From contig CACHCA010000002.1 of assembly GCA_902578265.1 (NCBI GenBank), forward strand, positions 23,501 through 87,500: a stretch of DNA of 64,000 nt, given 5' to 3'. The position numbers were made by a program, and so were the translations under genes. The DNA is from an uncultured Pelagibacteraceae bacterium (GTDB taxonomy: Bacteria > Pseudomonadota > Alphaproteobacteria > Pelagibacterales > Pelagibacteraceae). A model generated the notes under the pieces. The model was not told the origin of the DNA. It made no database searches and was given only the letters and a program-made list of their open reading frames with translations. Positions within the stretch are counted from its first letter, which is position 1. Each line of letters starts with the position of its first letter. Positions 34,179-43,759 of the stretch are shown here, in pieces.

Positions 34179-34327
34179 TAATTAAGTCTTGTTATATTTT
34201 TTTAAAAAACATGAACTTTTAGATAAAATTATGATTTTAATCAAGATTGAATTTTAAAAAAACATGTAAAATACGTGATATATAGGGGGTTAATTCTAAT
34301 ATTCCTCTAAATTTAGATATTTAAATA

Positions 34328-35653
34328 TTAATACTTAATATTTGCACCAAGATAATCTACTTTACTTAAAAACGATGGAAATGAGGTATTAATTGAATTT
34401 TCATCGTGTATTTGCCATTTACCTCCAAATGTAAGTGCAGCCACTACACTAGTCATAAAAACTCTGTGGTCTTTTAAAAAATTTTTAATTACGATCTTTT
34501 TATTAACTTCAATATTCGGGTTACCATAAATCTTGATACTATTATTTGTGACAGTATTTTTAATACCAATTTTATCTAATATTTTTGACCCCCATTTTAA
34601 TCTTGGACTTTCTTTTTCGTTTAATTCAGATAAATTTTTAAAATAAGACATTCCATCAGCTTTAGCTGCTACCAAGAATATTAATAAAAACTCATCTATT
34701 GCAGCACTATTTAATCTTATTGGGCAATTTATAGATTTTAATTTTTTGGAACTATGAATTACTAAATCTGCAATCTGCTCCCCCTTATAAAATCTTTTAT
34801 TTATTACTTTAATCTTAACTTTCATCATTTTAAGAATACTTAAAATTCCTGTTCTTGAAGGGTTAACATTTATATTATTTATTTTTAATTTTGAATTTTC
34901 AGAGAGTGCAGTTAAAACAATAAAAAAAGCACTAGAACTTATATCTGCAGGTATCTTATAATTAATTGAGGGTATTTTTTTTTTACCTTTAATTTTTATT
35001 AGATCATAGTTTTTCTTTCTATAAATTATAATAGGCAATTTAAGGTACTTAAAAAGTAATTCACTATGGTCTCTTGATTTTTTTGCTTTAATAATTGTCT
35101 CTCCTCTTGTGTTTAATGCTGCAAGCATTACTGCACTTTTACATTGAGCTGACCCTCTCGTTTCATTATAAAAAATAGGCAATGGATTTTCAGTTCCTTT
35201 GATGAAAATTGGAAGCTTTCCAGAATTTGTTATAAATTTTGCTCCAAATCTCTCCAATGGTTTTGAAACTCTCATAAAATCTCTTTTAGACAAACTTTTA
35301 TCTCCTTTTAATTTTAAACTATTTCTGCAATGAACTAAGAGCCCCATTATAAGTCTGCCTAATGTTCCAGAATTTCCGGCATTTAATGATAAATTTTTTT
35401 TATATTTAAAACCATTTAACCCTACACCACATATTTCACAAAATTTTTTTGTTAATTTTATTTTTACCCCAAGTTTCTTAAGACATTTTAGTGTATTAAG
35501 AACATCCTCTGAGATTAATAGATTATAAGACTTACTTTTGGAATTTGACTGAGAGGCTAAAAGTGCCCATCGAATAGATAAACTTTTGTCACCTGAGGTT
35601 GTTAAACTTTTATTAAATTTTTTAATTTTTTTCTCTATTTTTATAAAAGACAT
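34328..35653 (-). CDS. aroA: 3-phosphoshikimate 1-carboxyvinyltransferase (EPSP synthase)
   Basis: A 441-residue shikimate-pathway enzyme. GDKSLSIRWALLASQS near the N-terminus binds shikimate-3-phosphate, LNAGNSGTLGRLIMG is the NAGT-like PEP loop, GDKSLSKRDFMR and RGSAQCKSAVMLAAL are further core motifs, and NEKESPRLKW near residue ~340 carries catalytic acidic and basic residues. It precedes rpsA on the strand and follows lptB by 2 bp. Confidence 0.93.
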   Translation of the reverse strand: MSFIKIEKKIKKFNKSLTTSGDKSLSIRWALLASQSNSKSKSYNLLISEDVLNTLKCLKKLGVKIKLTKKFCEICGVGLNGFKYKKNLSLNAGNSGTLGRLIMGLLVHCRNSLKLKGDKSLSKRDFMRVSKPLERFGAKFITNSGKLPIFIKGTENPLPIFYNETRGSAQCKSAVMLAALNTRGETIIKAKKSRDHSELLFKYLKLPIIIYRKKNYDLIKIKGKKKIPSINYKIPADISSSAFFIVLTALSENSKLKINNINVNPSRTGILSILKMMKVKIKVINKRFYKGEQIADLVIHSSKKLKSINCPIRLNSAAIDEFLLIFLVAAKADGMSYFKNLSELNEKESPRLKWGSKILDKIGIKNTVTNNSIKIYGNPNIEVNKKIVIKNFLKDHRVFMTSVVAALTFGGKWQIHDENSINTSFPSFLSKVDYLGANIKY

Positions 35654-35655
35654 CT

Positions 35656-36432
35656 TTAATTTATCTTGAAAGAGTCTCCAAAGTAAGCATTTTGGGCGTC
35701 AATATTTTTAATTAGATTATTAGGTGTATCCTTCGCAATTACTTTTCCATTTGATAAAACAATCGCTAAATCAACACACGATAATAAGTCTCTTGCTTGA
35801 TGATCACATAATATAATTGAGATATTACTTTGAGTCTGCAAATCGACAATAATTTGTTGAAGATTTTTTATTGTCATAATGTCTAAAGCAGCGAAGGGTT
35901 CATCTAATAATAAGATTCTGGGATTACTTAACAAAGCTAAACATATTACTAAACGTTTTTTTTGTCCACCAGATAAAAATTCTGCTTTAATATTTTGTAA
36001 AGACTCAAGTTCAAATTTTGAGATTAATAAATTAATTCTCTCATCTCTTAATTTTTTGTCTTCAATTACCATTTCACTTATTGCTTTTAAATTATCTCTT
36101 AAAGTAAGATCGTAAAAATAGCCACCATGCTGGGGGACATAACCAATTTTATATTTTTTGGTTCTGTGAAATATTGGTTCATTAGTAATATTCTCTTGAT
36201 CAATAAATATTGAACCATAATTTGGTTTTAATAATCCTATGATAATATTAAAAATTGTTGATTTCCCTACACCGTTTGGACCTAGTAATCCAAGAATTTC
36301 CCCTTGGTTTAAACTGAAATTTAAATCTTCAAATATTTTTCTCTTTCCAAAGTAAATTGATATTCTATCTAATTTGATGAGTTCTTTTTTCGATTTAAAA
36401 TTTTTAATTCTAAATTTTTTGATTATAGCCAC
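35656..36432 (-). CDS. lptB: LPS export ABC transporter ATPase LptB
   Basis: A 258-residue ATPase that powers LPS transport from the inner membrane. Walker A GLLGPNGVGKSTIFN, the Q-loop GYVPQHGGYFYDLTLRDN, signature LSGGQKKRL and Walker B RILLLDEPFAALD are all present. The switch region is ILCDHQARDLL. LptB proteins share this PQ.GIFxxLTVxEN pattern. It lies 2 bp after lptC; lptA, commonly between the two, is not there. Confidence 0.92.
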   Translation of the reverse strand: MAIIKKFRIKNFKSKKELIKLDRISIYFGKRKIFEDLNFSLNQGEILGLLGPNGVGKSTIFNIIIGLLKPNYGSIFIDQENITNEPIFHRTKKYKIGYVPQHGGYFYDLTLRDNLKAISEMVIEDKKLRDERINLLISKFELESLQNIKAEFLSGGQKKRLVICLALLSNPRILLLDEPFAALDIMTIKNLQQIIVDLQTQSNISIILCDHQARDLLSCVDLAIVLSNGKVIAKDTPNNLIKNIDAQNAYFGDSFKIN

Positions 36433-36434
36433 AA

Positions 36435-37031
36435 TTAGTATTTTCCTGTAATTTGAATATTATCATTTTGGTTGATCATTGAAATTTTCATCTTTTTTCT
36501 TAATAAATCTAATTCGACTTTATCAGCATATATTTTTGTATTAGTATTCATATAATAAACATTCTCAACTATTTCTATTAAATTTTCAGAAAAATTAAGT
36601 TTTACCACTTCTGCTTTAATAATTTGATTGCCATACTCAATTACCACTGAGTTTTTAAATATTGTATCATTATTTTTCTTGTTATAATTAGCAGTTTCAG
36701 AATAAATTTTAATAGCCTCGTCATCTTGGCGAATTATTTCTGCATTGACTTTAAAAAGAATTATATTGTCTATTTTATCTTTTTCAAATTGTGCTGAGTC
36801 AGCATTAATGACGTAGGTATTTCCAAGTAAATCTTGAGACACATATTTTAGAGTTTCAATTACGTTTGAGTTTTTAACTTTATTTTCAGAACTATTATTT
36901 TCTATTTTTTTTTCATTTATTTCTTTTTCAGTTAAATTCACGTTTTTATAAAAAAATTTTTTATAAAAAATTATTGACGATATAATTAATATTACTATTA
37001 ATGAAAGTTGTAAACTTTTACCCTTGTCCAT
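36435..37031 (-). CDS. lptC: LPS export system protein LptC
   Basis: A 198-residue single-span protein: N-terminal helix QLSLIVILIISSIIFYK, then a polar linker and a periplasmic beta-jellyroll with repeating AEVVKLNFSENLIEIVENVYYMNTNTKIYADKVELDLLRKKM, typical of LptC/OstA folds. It bridges LptB2FG and LptA. Placement between kdsD and lptB supports the call, as sequence conservation in this family is low. No separate lptA follows it. Confidence 0.82.
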   Translation of the reverse strand: MDKGKSLQLSLIVILIISSIIFYKKFFYKNVNLTEKEINEKKIENNSSENKVKNSNVIETLKYVSQDLLGNTYVINADSAQFEKDKIDNIILFKVNAEIIRQDDEAIKIYSETANYNKKNNDTIFKNSVVIEYGNQIIKAEVVKLNFSENLIEIVENVYYMNTNTKIYADKVELDLLRKKMKISMINQNDNIQITGKY

Positions 37032-37035
37032 TTGA

Positions 37036-38019
37036 TTAATAAATTTTATTTTCTAGAATGTTGTGAACATGAATAATTCCGATAGTATAAGATTTTTTTT
37101 TTTCATCATAAACACACAAACATGTTATTTTTTTTTCATTCATTATTGCTAGAGCCTTAGTTGCCAAAGTATTTTTTTCAATTTTAATTGGATTTTTTGT
37201 CATTACATTCTTTACTTTAAGTAAATTAAAATTAATATTTTTTGAATTTAATCGTCTGATCTGACCATCAGTAATAATTCCTGTTGTATAATTTTTTTTA
37301 TTTCTGACAATTAGCGTGCCTAATTTTTTTTCTGTCATAATCTTGAGTGCTTTTATCATTAATACATTTTCATTAATAAAGGGTATCTTATTACGAGTTA
37401 ACATTAGATCTTCCACAGTTTTCAATTTCTCTCCTATGCTTCCAGATGGATGAAATTTTTTAAAATCTAAATTATTTATTTTTTTCTTTTTAAGAGTAGA
37501 AACTGCTAAAGCATCCCCTATGCTTAGTTGGTTTATTGTACTTGATGTTGGAACCATTTTCAATCCTGCCTCTTCTACCTCAGGTGTAATTAAGCCTATA
37601 TCGCTATTTTTATATAAGTCAGAGTTTTTTTTTGAGGTTATGCCAATTAATAAAATTTTATTTCTATTAGCATAATTAATTATATTTTTTAATTCAATTG
37701 AATTGCCAGAATAACTTATTAAAATTAATATATCTTTTTTAGTGATACTTCCAAGATCACCATGAGAACAATCATTTGCAGATAGTGAAAAAGATGGCGT
37801 TCCAACAGAAGATAGCGTAGCAGAAATTTTATTAGCTATAATTCCACTTTTTCCTACTCCACATAAAATTACTTTTGATTGACAATTAACTATTGCACTG
37901 ACCGCTTTATCAAAATTTTTATTTAATGATTTTTTTAATTTTTGAAGAGCTTTAATCTCCAAGTTGATAACACTTTTAGCTATACTCATGTAATTCATTT
38001 TTTTCATTAATGTGCCCAA
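37036..38019 (-). CDS. kdsD: Arabinose-5-phosphate isomerase (KpsF/GutQ)
   Basis: A 327-residue enzyme that makes D-arabinose 5-phosphate from ribulose 5-phosphate for Kdo. The SIS domain has CGVGKSGIIANKISATLSSVGTPSF and HGDLGSI; SYSGNSIELKNII is the sugar-phosphate loop. Two CBS domains follow from ~200 (VEDLMLTRNKIPFI, VKNVMTKNPIKIEKN). Start is uncertain: 38019 overlaps rnd by 13 bp; internal ATGs at 38007 and 37998 would also fit. kdsB lies elsewhere in the window. Confidence 0.92.
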   Translation of the reverse strand: MGTLMKKMNYMSIAKSVINLEIKALQKLKKSLNKNFDKAVSAIVNCQSKVILCGVGKSGIIANKISATLSSVGTPSFSLSANDCSHGDLGSITKKDILILISYSGNSIELKNIINYANRNKILLIGITSKKNSDLYKNSDIGLITPEVEEAGLKMVPTSSTINQLSIGDALAVSTLKKKKINNLDFKKFHPSGSIGEKLKTVEDLMLTRNKIPFINENVLMIKALKIMTEKKLGTLIVRNKKNYTTGIITDGQIRRLNSKNINFNLLKVKNVMTKNPIKIEKNTLATKALAIMNEKKITCLCVYDEKKKSYTIGIIHVHNILENKIY

Positions 38020-38618
38020 ATATCCTCTTTGAATGAAGCAAGATCTAAATCAACTCTTGTTTTAAGAAATTTTAAACATTCTTGATAAAGCTGTATTCTA
38101 TTTTCTCTTATTAATATTTTATTAAGTTCCTCATTAATTTTATGAAGATATATAACGTCATTAGCACAATACTTAAGTTGACCTTGAGAAAGTTCTCCAC
38201 CAAAATCTGTAGTTTGAAACTGTTTACTAATATCAATATTAATGAATTCTTTGATTAATGTTTTTAAAGAATGGTTATCTGAAAAAGTTCGTGCAATTTT
38301 AGATTGAATCTTAGTGCACTCAACATTGTTAACATTAGTTTTAAGATAATATTTAATGTGAGCTAAATCACTACGCGCATAGTGAAAAATCTTTTTAGTA
38401 TTTTTGTCAGCCAATAATTTTATCAAATTAGGTGCGTTGTATTTATTTCTGTCAAATTGGACTATATGAGCATCTGAATTTCCTGAGGAAATTTGAATTA
38501 AACATAGAGGATCTCGTCTAACATTTAGTCCCATGAATTCACCATCCACAGCTATTGTATTGCCCAAATTTAGATTCTCAGGTATATCAATTTTGTGCAA
38601 GTGTATATTATTATTCAT
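38007..38618 (-). CDS. rnd: Ribonuclease D-type 3'-5' exonuclease
   Basis: A 203-residue DEDDy exonuclease. NTIAVDGEFMGLN gives the Exo I acids, KIFHYARSDLAHIKYYL is Exo II, and LKYCANDVIYLHKI is Exo III with Tyr. It lacks the HRDC domains of E. coli RNase D, as is common in alphaproteobacteria, so it is the catalytic domain alone. Its likely job is tRNA or stable-RNA 3' trimming. Only 16 bp separate its start from the divergent NDUFA9-like gene. Confidence 0.9.
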   Translation of the reverse strand: MNNNIHLHKIDIPENLNLGNTIAVDGEFMGLNVRRDPLCLIQISSGNSDAHIVQFDRNKYNAPNLIKLLADKNTKKIFHYARSDLAHIKYYLKTNVNNVECTKIQSKIARTFSDNHSLKTLIKEFINIDISKQFQTTDFGGELSQGQLKYCANDVIYLHKINEELNKILIRENRIQLYQECLKFLKTRVDLDLASFKEDIWAH

Positions 38619-38634
38619 TTTTAAACATATATAT

Positions 38635-39600
38635 ATGAAAGCAAAAAATTGTCTAATTTTTGGTGGAAGTGGTCAAATCGGAAGTAACTTGATTAGAAAA
38701 CTTGCCAAAAATAACCTAAGAGCAACAATAGTAACAAGAAATATTCATCAAAAGGGCCTGAGGATTAAAACTCAGGCAAACGCAGGCTTTATAGAGATTG
38801 TTGAGGCAAAAATTTTTGATGAAAAAAAAATTGAAAAATTATTCAGCAAAGCAGATTATTGTATAAATTTGATAGGAATTTTATATGAGAAAAAGAATGG
38901 AAATACTTTTAAGAATATTCATACAGTTTTCCCTACGCTTTTAGCTAAACTATGTAAAAAGTTTAACTTAAGGCATTTTGTTCATGTTTCAGCCTTAGGT
39001 ATTAATGAGGCAGTGGACTCAAATTATGCAATCTCAAAACTTGAGGGAGAAAAAGGTATTCTGAGTAATTTTTCAAAAACCACAATATTAAGGCCTTCCA
39101 TAGTTTTCTCAAATTCTGATAATTTTAGCACTCAATTTATGACACTATTGAATAGATTACCAATTTTCCCACTTTACTATTCAGGAAAAACTAAATTTAT
39201 GCCAATACATTGTTCTGACCTTACAAATGTAATTCACCATGTGTTGCAAAGTGACATTCAATCTCAAATTATCGAATGTGTTGGTCCTGAGATTTTATCT
39301 TTTAAGGAAATTTTACAAACCCTTCTTCAATTAATGGGAAAAAATAGACTTCTTATACCTATGCCATTAGTTTTGGCTAATTTATCTGCTAAATTTTTTC
39401 AGTTTTTTCCAAATCCACTTTTGACAGAAGATCAACTTAGATTGTTAAAATATGATAATATTCCCTCTGGAAAATATAAGACAAATAAAGAAATAGGCTT
39501 ACCAAGTAAACTTTTTTTTCAAGATGAGGTGAAAAAATACTCCTTTATGTGGAGAGATGGTGGGCAATTTTCAACAGAAAAATATAATTCAAATGATTAA
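38635..39600 (+). CDS. NAD(P)-binding protein, complex I NDUFA9-like
   Basis: A 321-residue atypical short-chain dehydrogenase. LIFGGSGQIGSNLIRKLAKN is the N-terminal NAD(P)-binding loop, HFVHVSALGIN and SNYAISKLEGEK hold the Ser/Tyr-x-x-x-Lys region, followed by TILRPSIVFSNSDNF. It matches the NDUFA9/YbjT-type group, accessory to respiratory complex I in alphaproteobacteria and mitochondria. I start at ATG 38635; the longer reading would overlap rnd. Its stop is inside a short hairpin shared with gcrA. Confidence 0.88.
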   Translation: MKAKNCLIFGGSGQIGSNLIRKLAKNNLRATIVTRNIHQKGLRIKTQANAGFIEIVEAKIFDEKKIEKLFSKADYCINLIGILYEKKNGNTFKNIHTVFPTLLAKLCKKFNLRHFVHVSALGINEAVDSNYAISKLEGEKGILSNFSKTTILRPSIVFSNSDNFSTQFMTLLNRLPIFPLYYSGKTKFMPIHCSDLTNVIHHVLQSDIQSQIIECVGPEILSFKEILQTLLQLMGKNRLLIPMPLVLANLSAKFFQFFPNPLLTEDQLRLLKYDNIPSGKYKTNKEIGLPSKLFFQDEVKKYSFMWRDGGQFSTEKYNSND

Positions 39601-39616
39601 ATCAGATACCTGATTT
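39599..39616. terminator. Short bidirectional hairpin between convergent genes
   Basis: AAATCAG pairs with CTGATTT around ATAC. The plus side is followed by TATTAT and the minus side by an AT-rich stretch. It overlaps the last bases of the NDUFA9-like gene and lies 3 bp from the gcrA stop, so it may end both transcripts. The stem is only 7 bp with few G-C pairs, so this is tentative. Confidence 0.35.
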
Positions 39617-39618
39617 TA

Positions 39619-40116
39619 TTATACAGCAGTTATTTTTTTTTCAGTATATTCTTGAATTTCCTCTTTGTCGTTAGAATCTTCTTTTTTACCTTTGGGTTGA
39701 TATGCATATAATAAATGCAATCTACAGTAAGAAAAATCTTTTAAAGATGTTCTACCACAAAAGTAGAACGATTTTTCATTAGGATGACCAATTGGCCATT
39801 TGCAGGAATTTTCGTCCAACTCTTCGAGCTGTTTAGGATTTTCGGGCTCAAAATCTTTTTCTATAATAAGTGATTTGAATCTACTTCTTCTTCCTTTTCT
39901 TAATTTATCTAAATTATTTTGATTATTTGATCTGAAATTATTATTAGTGTTTGATGAAGCTCTAGTTTTAATTTTAGCAGATAAGTTTAATCTGTGAGCC
40001 TTTCCTATTACCGCATTTCGACTAATACCTCCAATTATCTCGGCAATTTGGCTCGCAGTTTTACCTTTACCCCATAATTCTTTAAGTTTAGCAACTTTTT
40101 CATCATTCCAGCTCAT
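39619..40116 (-). CDS. gcrA: Cell-cycle regulator GcrA
   Basis: A 165-residue protein beginning MSWNDEKVAKLKELWGKGKTASQIA, then EIIGGISRNAVIGKAHRLNLS, the helix-turn-helix that is diagnostic of GcrA. The C-terminal CKWPIGHP and YCRLH elements are the sigma-70-binding region. In Caulobacter GcrA works with sigma70 at GANTC-methylated promoters. A 170-bp divergent intergenic region with AT-rich sequence separates it from argD. Confidence 0.94.
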   Translation of the reverse strand: MSWNDEKVAKLKELWGKGKTASQIAEIIGGISRNAVIGKAHRLNLSAKIKTRASSNTNNNFRSNNQNNLDKLRKGRRSRFKSLIIEKDFEPENPKQLEELDENSCKWPIGHPNEKSFYFCGRTSLKDFSYCRLHLLYAYQPKGKKEDSNDKEEIQEYTEKKITAV

Positions 40117-40286
40117 AAGTTATCAATATAATGTGCTATTTAATATTATAGATACTATATAGGCTTCATTACAAAAAAATAACAAGTTTAAATTCAGAGT
40201 TATTAACAAAGATTAATTAAAAAGTTTTCAATCTATACTTGTATCAATGTATTCTAAGAATATAGAAGTATATAATTAAATATTTT

Positions 40287-41453
40287 ATGAGCTATTTAGC
40301 AAAAAATTATAACAGAAAGAAAATTTCTTTTAAGTATGGAAAAGGAAGTTATTTATATTCAAAAAATAATGTAAAATATTTAGACTTTGTTCAAGGTATA
40401 GCAGTAAACTCTTTGGGTCATTCACATCCTAAACTCATAAAAACTATTAATACACAATCAAAAAAGCTCTGGCATGTCTCAAATGCTTTTCAAATTCCTG
40501 AGGGAGAAAAATTAGCAAAAAAGCTGTGTCATAAAACATTTGCAGATTTTGTAATGTTTCAGAATAGCGGAGCAGAGGCTACAGAGGCAGCAATAAAGGT
40601 TGCTAGAAGATACTTCTATTCTATAGGAAAGAAAAACAAGAATGTAATATTGTGTGTGAAAAATTCTTTTCATGGCAGAACGCTAGCAGCAATTTATGCT
40701 AGTGGATCAAAGAAAATGACAGAGGGATTTGGACCTAAAGTTTCAGGATTTAATCACTTTTCATTTGGAGATCATAAATCCCTTAAAAAGAAGATTACTA
40801 AAAGAACAGCCGCAATTATGGTTGAACCCATAATGGGAGAAGGAGGTATTAAAGAGATTCCAGATTGGTGTTTAAAAGAATTAAGAAAATTATGTAATAA
40901 AAAGAAAATATTATTGATCTTAGATGAGGTTCAGTGTGGTATTTCAAGAACTGGAAGTTTTTTTTCATTTGAAAAATCAAAAGTCAAACCTGATATTGTT
41001 CCGATTGCAAAAGGAATAGGTGGTGGTTTTCCTATCGGTGCAGTTTTAATGAATAAGAAGGTAGCCTCAGGAATGATACCTGGGACTCATGGCTCTACTT
41101 TTGGTGGGAATCCTTTAGCTATGGCTGTAGGTAATCAGGTAATGGATATAGTCTCGAGTAAAAAGTTTTTAAAAAACATTAATTATTTGTCAAAATATTT
41201 TTTACAAAATTTAAAAAAAATTAAAGATCAATATCCTAATATTATAAAAAGTATAAGAGGAAGAGGATTTTTGATCGGAATTCAACTCCATATAGATCAA
41301 GCTATTTTTATTAAGAAGTTGATGGATAATAGATTATTAACAATACGTGCATCAGAAAATGTTGTGCGTGTGTTGCCGCCGTTAAATGTAAAAAAAAATG
41401 AGTTAAACAAAGCTCTAAAAATTATCAGTAAAGTTTGTCGAGAGTTAAACTAA
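40287..41453 (+). CDS. argD: Acetylornithine aminotransferase
   Basis: A 388-residue PLP aminotransferase of the class III type, acting at the fourth arginine step (possibly also in DAP synthesis). NSGAEATEAAIKVAR, NSFHGRTLAAIYASG, LDEVQCGISRTG and PIAKGIGGGFPIGA (PLP Lys) are visible, with HGSTFGGNPLA near residue 275. argF follows after 1 bp, forming an argD-argF pair. Confidence 0.95.
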   Translation: MSYLAKNYNRKKISFKYGKGSYLYSKNNVKYLDFVQGIAVNSLGHSHPKLIKTINTQSKKLWHVSNAFQIPEGEKLAKKLCHKTFADFVMFQNSGAEATEAAIKVARRYFYSIGKKNKNVILCVKNSFHGRTLAAIYASGSKKMTEGFGPKVSGFNHFSFGDHKSLKKKITKRTAAIMVEPIMGEGGIKEIPDWCLKELRKLCNKKKILLILDEVQCGISRTGSFFSFEKSKVKPDIVPIAKGIGGGFPIGAVLMNKKVASGMIPGTHGSTFGGNPLAMAVGNQVMDIVSSKKFLKNINYLSKYFLQNLKKIKDQYPNIIKSIRGRGFLIGIQLHIDQAIFIKKLMDNRLLTIRASENVVRVLPPLNVKKNELNKALKIISKVCRELN

Positions 41454-41454
41454 G

Positions 41455-42384
41455 ATGAGACATTTTATAAATTTGAAAGATATTTCAGTGACTGATTTAA
41501 GAAAAATTCTAAAAGATGCCAAAAAAAGAAAAAGTTTAAGAAAAAATTTGGATAATCTAGATATAGACAAAGGAGCACCTTTAAAGGGAAAATTGTTGAT
41601 ACAAATGTTTGAAAAATCTAGTTTAAGAACAAGATTAAGTTTTTATTTAGCAATAAAACAACTTGGAGGTAGCACCTTAACATTAAGACCAGATGAGCTT
41701 CATTTATCGAAAGGAGCTGAAAGTATTGAGGACACAGCAAAAATATTATCTAACTTTGGTAATGCTTTTATGCTTAGAACTGATAAGGATATAAAGTTAG
41801 AGGAGTTTAAGAAATATTTATCAATTCCAATTATTAATGGATTAAGCCCATCCTCTCATCCAACGCAAATTTTGTCAGATATATTTACAATTGAAGAAAT
41901 TAAAAAAAAATCAATATCAAAATTAAATATCGCCTGGATAGGAGATTCAAATAACGTTTTGAATTCATTGATTGCAGCTTCTATTAAATTCTCTTTTAAA
42001 TTAAAAATAGGATCCCCTAAAAAATATCAACCTAATAAAAATATTTTGAAATATATTAAAAACAATAAAAATAAAATTTTAATTTATGATAATGCAAAAA
42101 AAGCAGCATCAGCTGCTGATGTTATATTTTCTGATAAAGTAATATCTATGAATGATAAAGTTAATAAGAACAAAAAATTAAATTTCTTCAAAAAATTTAA
42201 GATCAATAAAAAATTGATGAGTTTTGCAAAAAAAAATTGCATTTTTCTTCACTGTCTACCTAGAGGAAGTGAGGTAGATGAAGAGGTTTTTTTAAGTAAA
42301 CAATCTAAGGTGTGGCATCAAGCAATAAATAGAGTTCATGTGCAAAAATCTATTTTACTTTATTGTCTGGGAAAATTAAGGTAA
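41455..42384 (+). CDS. argF: Ornithine carbamoyltransferase
   Basis: A 309-residue enzyme that joins ornithine and carbamoyl phosphate to give citrulline. FEKSSLRTRLSFYLAIKQLGG is the carbamoyl-phosphate SxRTR loop, LHLSKGAESIEDTAKIL, SSHPTQILSDIFTI and IFLHCLPRGSEVDEEVF follow. Length is normal. It overlaps the convergent cytochrome c gene by 9 bp. Confidence 0.95.
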   Translation: MRHFINLKDISVTDLRKILKDAKKRKSLRKNLDNLDIDKGAPLKGKLLIQMFEKSSLRTRLSFYLAIKQLGGSTLTLRPDELHLSKGAESIEDTAKILSNFGNAFMLRTDKDIKLEEFKKYLSIPIINGLSPSSHPTQILSDIFTIEEIKKKSISKLNIAWIGDSNNVLNSLIAASIKFSFKLKIGSPKKYQPNKNILKYIKNNKNKILIYDNAKKAASAADVIFSDKVISMNDKVNKNKKLNFFKKFKINKKLMSFAKKNCIFLHCLPRGSEVDEEVFLSKQSKVWHQAINRVHVQKSILLYCLGKLR

Positions 42385-42918
42385 TGACAGTGGATTGTCA
42401 GAATTTTGATTCAAATATAAAATAACTGACGCTCTATCTTTTTCTTTTCTTAATCCAGCAAATGCCATTTTAGTTCCTTTAATCCATTTAGCTGGTTTAA
42501 GTAAGTACCCATTAAGCTCTTCAAAAGTCCAGGCTTTTCCGTAGGATGCCAGAGCCTTAGAATATTTATAATCACCTACAGCACCTACGTCTCTTCCAAC
42601 AACATTATACAATGCTGGACCAATATTATTTTTTCCACCCTTTACAATAGAGTGACATGCAGCGCATTTTTTAAAAACTTTTTCCCCTGTAGCGATATCC
42701 CCCAGAGCCATCAATGCAGCTATATCAATTTTATCTTCAGTTGGTTGTGAGGTTGTTTGTGAACTTACAACAGTAGCCTGTTCTACTTCTACTGAGTAAC
42801 CAGGTGTTTCAGGCTTTTCAACATGAAAAATAACATTTGAAAGCTTTCCAATACCAATTACCAGAAGTGCTACCATTAATATTGCAGCTATTATTTTATT
42901 AAGCTCGAAAGAATCCAT
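42376..42918 (-). CDS. Membrane-anchored class I cytochrome c (CycM-like)
   Basis: A 180-residue protein with an uncleaved N-terminal helix (IIAAILMVALLVIGIGKLSNVIF), a linker and a cytochrome c domain with the CAACH haem motif and a later GTKMAFAGL Met ligand. It matches the CycM/c552 group that carries electrons between bc1 and the terminal oxidase at the periplasmic face. The 106-bp divergent gap to kdsB should hold the promoters. Confidence 0.92.
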   Translation of the reverse strand: MDSFELNKIIAAILMVALLVIGIGKLSNVIFHVEKPETPGYSVEVEQATVVSSQTTSQPTEDKIDIAALMALGDIATGEKVFKKCAACHSIVKGGKNNIGPALYNVVGRDVGAVGDYKYSKALASYGKAWTFEELNGYLLKPAKWIKGTKMAFAGLRKEKDRASVILYLNQNSDNPLSLP

Positions 42919-43024
42919 TTATTAAAATTATTTTGAACATATAACACTATAAATATAAAATTGCTTATATTTTTAATGTACATTTTTGCCTCTATTTATA
43001 TTGTAATGAAAATTTAAAAGAAAA

Positions 43025-43759
43025 ATGAAGACATTAGTTATTATTCCCTCAAGGTTATCAGCATCAAGATTGCCAGGCAAACCCTTGCTTAAAATTAATG
43101 GATTATCGATCATTTCACATGTTTATAAAAAAGCCCAAGAGGCTAATATTGGAGAGGTATTTGTTGCTGCAGAGGATCAAGAAATTATCGAAGATGTGAG
43201 AAAAAATGGTGGAGAAGCAATTTTGACTAGCAATAATCACAAAACAGGAACTGATAGAATTTACGAGGCATTGGTTAAGCTGGGTAGCAAAGATGCAGAA
43301 TTAGTCATGAATCTCCAGGGAGACGAACCATTGATGAATGTTGAGGATATTCAAAATTTAAATAGTAATATGATCAAAACCAAGCGTGATTTAGGAACCT
43401 TGGCAGCCAAAATCAATGATAAAAAAGTTTTTGAAAATAACAATATTGTTAAAGTAATTACAGAAGAAAGTTTAGATCATTCAAAATTTCCTCGAGCGTT
43501 AAATTTTATGAGAAAATTAGACAATGAAAATAGTCAGACTTATCATCATTTAGGAATTTATTGTTATAATGTAGAAATTTTGAAAAAATTTATTTCTTTC
43601 AAACAGTCTGAAAATGAAATTAAAAATAGATTAGAGCAGTTAAGAGCATTAGATAATAATATAAATATAAACGTAGCTCTTGCAAAATCATCACCAATTG
43701 GAGTAGATACTGAAGAGGATTTTATGGCTATAAAAAAAATTATGGAATATAAGTCTTAA
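43025..43759 (+). CDS. kdsB: 3-deoxy-manno-octulosonate cytidylyltransferase
   Basis: A 244-residue CMP-Kdo synthetase. IIPSRLSASRLPGKPLLKING is the nucleotide-binding start (IPARLxSTRLPGKPL), VVAAED and TGTDRIYEAL continue, and LVMNLQGDEPLM is the metal-binding region. HHLGIYCYNVEIL and LEQLRAL near the end are family-typical. Together with kdsD it supplies Kdo for LPS. The stop overlaps the pheA start by 1 base. Confidence 0.95.
   Translation: MKTLVIIPSRLSASRLPGKPLLKINGLSIISHVYKKAQEANIGEVFVAAEDQEIIEDVRKNGGEAILTSNNHKTGTDRIYEALVKLGSKDAELVMNLQGDEPLMNVEDIQNLNSNMIKTKRDLGTLAAKINDKKVFENNNIVKVITEESLDHSKFPRALNFMRKLDNENSQTYHHLGIYCYNVEILKKFISFKQSENEIKNRLEQLRALDNNININVALAKSSPIGVDTEEDFMAIKKIMEYKS

Noticed and set aside
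40117..40286. Specific promoter calls between gcrA and argD
   Set aside because: The region is so AT-rich that several -10-like hexamers occur by chance; no pair stood out.
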